Shown: one piece after another, positions 43,011 through 43,380 of the stretch | Position numbering within the stretch: position 1 is the stretch's first letter | Layout of the letters: each line of letters begins with the position of its first letter | Source: JAQVOO01 sp964524755 | GTDB lineage: Bacteria > Spirochaetota > Spirochaetia > Sphaerochaetales > Sphaerochaetaceae | Length of the DNA: 43,380 bases | Assembly: GCA_964524755.1 (NCBI GenBank) | Contig: CAZGDR010000010.1 | Span: forward strand, 1-43,380 | Direction: 5' to 3' | Notes under the pieces: model-generated | The model's database searches: none | What the model was told of the DNA's origin: nothing | The model's input: only the letters and a program-made list of their open reading frames with translations | Translations under genes and position numbers: made by a program

Positions 43011-43038
43011 CTATCTCACAGCATATCCCAGTTGTCAA
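43010..43038 (-). promoter_or_regulatory. Promoter of the isomerase gene
   Basis: On the minus strand TTGACA (43033-43038) and GATAGT (43010-43015) are spaced by exactly 17 nt, and the operator follows at once. Confidence 0.65.
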
Positions 43039-43325
43039 GAAAATGTTTTCAAAACTTATTAAAATATTTTTACTGTACGGTATGACTGGGGTAAGAATTG
43101 GCTTCATACATATTCACGATTCTTATTCTCGTACGAGCACTAACCGATGTATTCACTCTATTTTTGAAATAATGACCTCCCATAAGCCAAAATCCCATGA
43201 ACTGAATATATAAACCCATCGCTAAAACTAGTACTCAGAAGCTACTACGAGAAAACTAACATTTCAAAAAGGTATGTATCGAAAGATAACGCCTTATTTG
43301 CACTTTCTATACTGGTGATTTCTTC

Positions 43326-43380
43326 TCACTCACGAAACAGTTCTTTACCACCTAATAGAGTCCTTTGAACCTTGAGAGGG
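43326..43380 (-). CDS. C-terminal fragment of a gene cut by the window, possibly an amidohydrolase
   Basis: An open minus-strand frame enters from the right edge and stops at TGA 43328-43326, giving 17 residues ending LKVQRTLLGGKELFRE. Many amidohydrolases (YtcJ or dihydroorotase-like) end in a similar V-x-x-T-(I/L)-V-G-G-K-x-V-(Y/F) strand, hence the tentative call. With so few residues it may be chance. Confidence 0.35.
   Translation of the reverse strand, partial: PLKVQRTLLGGKELFRE

Larger units (their letters stand above)
42931..43325. other. Intergenic region upstream of the isomerase gene
   Basis: A 395-nt stretch. The left part holds the operator (42991-43010) and promoter (43010-43038) of the isomerase. 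From about 43040 to 43325 I see no gene, repeat or clear terminator. Confidence 0.5.

Noticed and set aside
43040..43325. Possible small gene or RNA at the right end
   Set aside because: No sustained frame with a ribosome site, and no convincing fold or promoter pattern.
1..43380. CRISPR array, tRNA, rRNA, insertion sequence or prophage
   Set aside because: I saw no regularly spaced repeats, transposase or integrase motifs, tRNA cloverleaf sequences or rRNA segments while reading the window.

Overview
The window looks like a chromosomal contig or scaffold from a host-associated or anaerobic spirochaete, most likely near Sphaerochaeta/Treponema. The best evidence is the secreted proteins, whose signal peptides end in FAxG(G)xE-type motifs (LFASGGKEE, VFAQGGKEA, LFAQGASEK, LFAAGVPEA). 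An FTR-type reductase, a glycyl radical enzyme and many ribose-type (CUT2) sugar ABC systems fit a saccharolytic anaerobe. The DNA is moderately AT-rich. One 100-N scaffold gap (21696-21795) falls between two unrelated genes.

Layout. (1) 1-4697, minus: a sugar ABC operon (binding protein, ATPase, permease) followed by a cupin sugar-isomerase-like gene cut by the window edge. (2) 4850-9145, plus, divergent from it: a degenerate M24 protein, an L-xylulokinase-like FGGY kinase, a D-2-hydroxyacid dehydrogenase and thpR. (3) 9194-13462, minus: a DOMON-domain secreted protein, a membrane protein, a nitrilase-family amidase and transketolase. (4) 13851-18337: a secreted GDPD fusion, a divergent DprA, a glutaredoxin/FTR pair, a GNAT acetyltransferase and a truncated aldose 1-epimerase. 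(5) 18556-20491: a PocR-AraC regulator and a UroD-like protein. (6) 20595-27414: a solute-binding protein and a two-component system (minus), divergent from a second CUT2 operon (plus). (7) 27480-31091: an FGGY kinase and a class II aldolase, divergent from a LacI regulator with matching operators. (8) 31300-43010: an amidohydrolase, then a third CUT2 operon that carries a glycyl radical enzyme, its activase and a LacI regulator, with an L-fucose/arabinose-type isomerase upstream under the same palindromic operator. (9) A 17-residue C-terminal fragment of another gene lies at the right edge.

How it fits together. The window is a carbohydrate-uptake and catabolism island with three complete CUT2 transporters, each next to kinases, isomerases, aldolases or dehydrogenases and to LacI, AraC or two-component regulators. 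Transketolase could channel pentose or ketose products into central metabolism.

The most interesting system is the last one. A compact 690-residue glycyl radical enzyme has a Cys-Trp-Glu active-site motif and a C-terminal RVWGWS radical loop. It and its activase are embedded in a sugar ABC operon and co-regulated with an aldose/ketose isomerase through an identical 16-bp operator core. I read this as an undescribed radical pathway for a sugar or polyol; its substrate cannot be told from sequence. A second repeated theme is an inverted repeat directly after the binding-protein gene in all three transporter operons.
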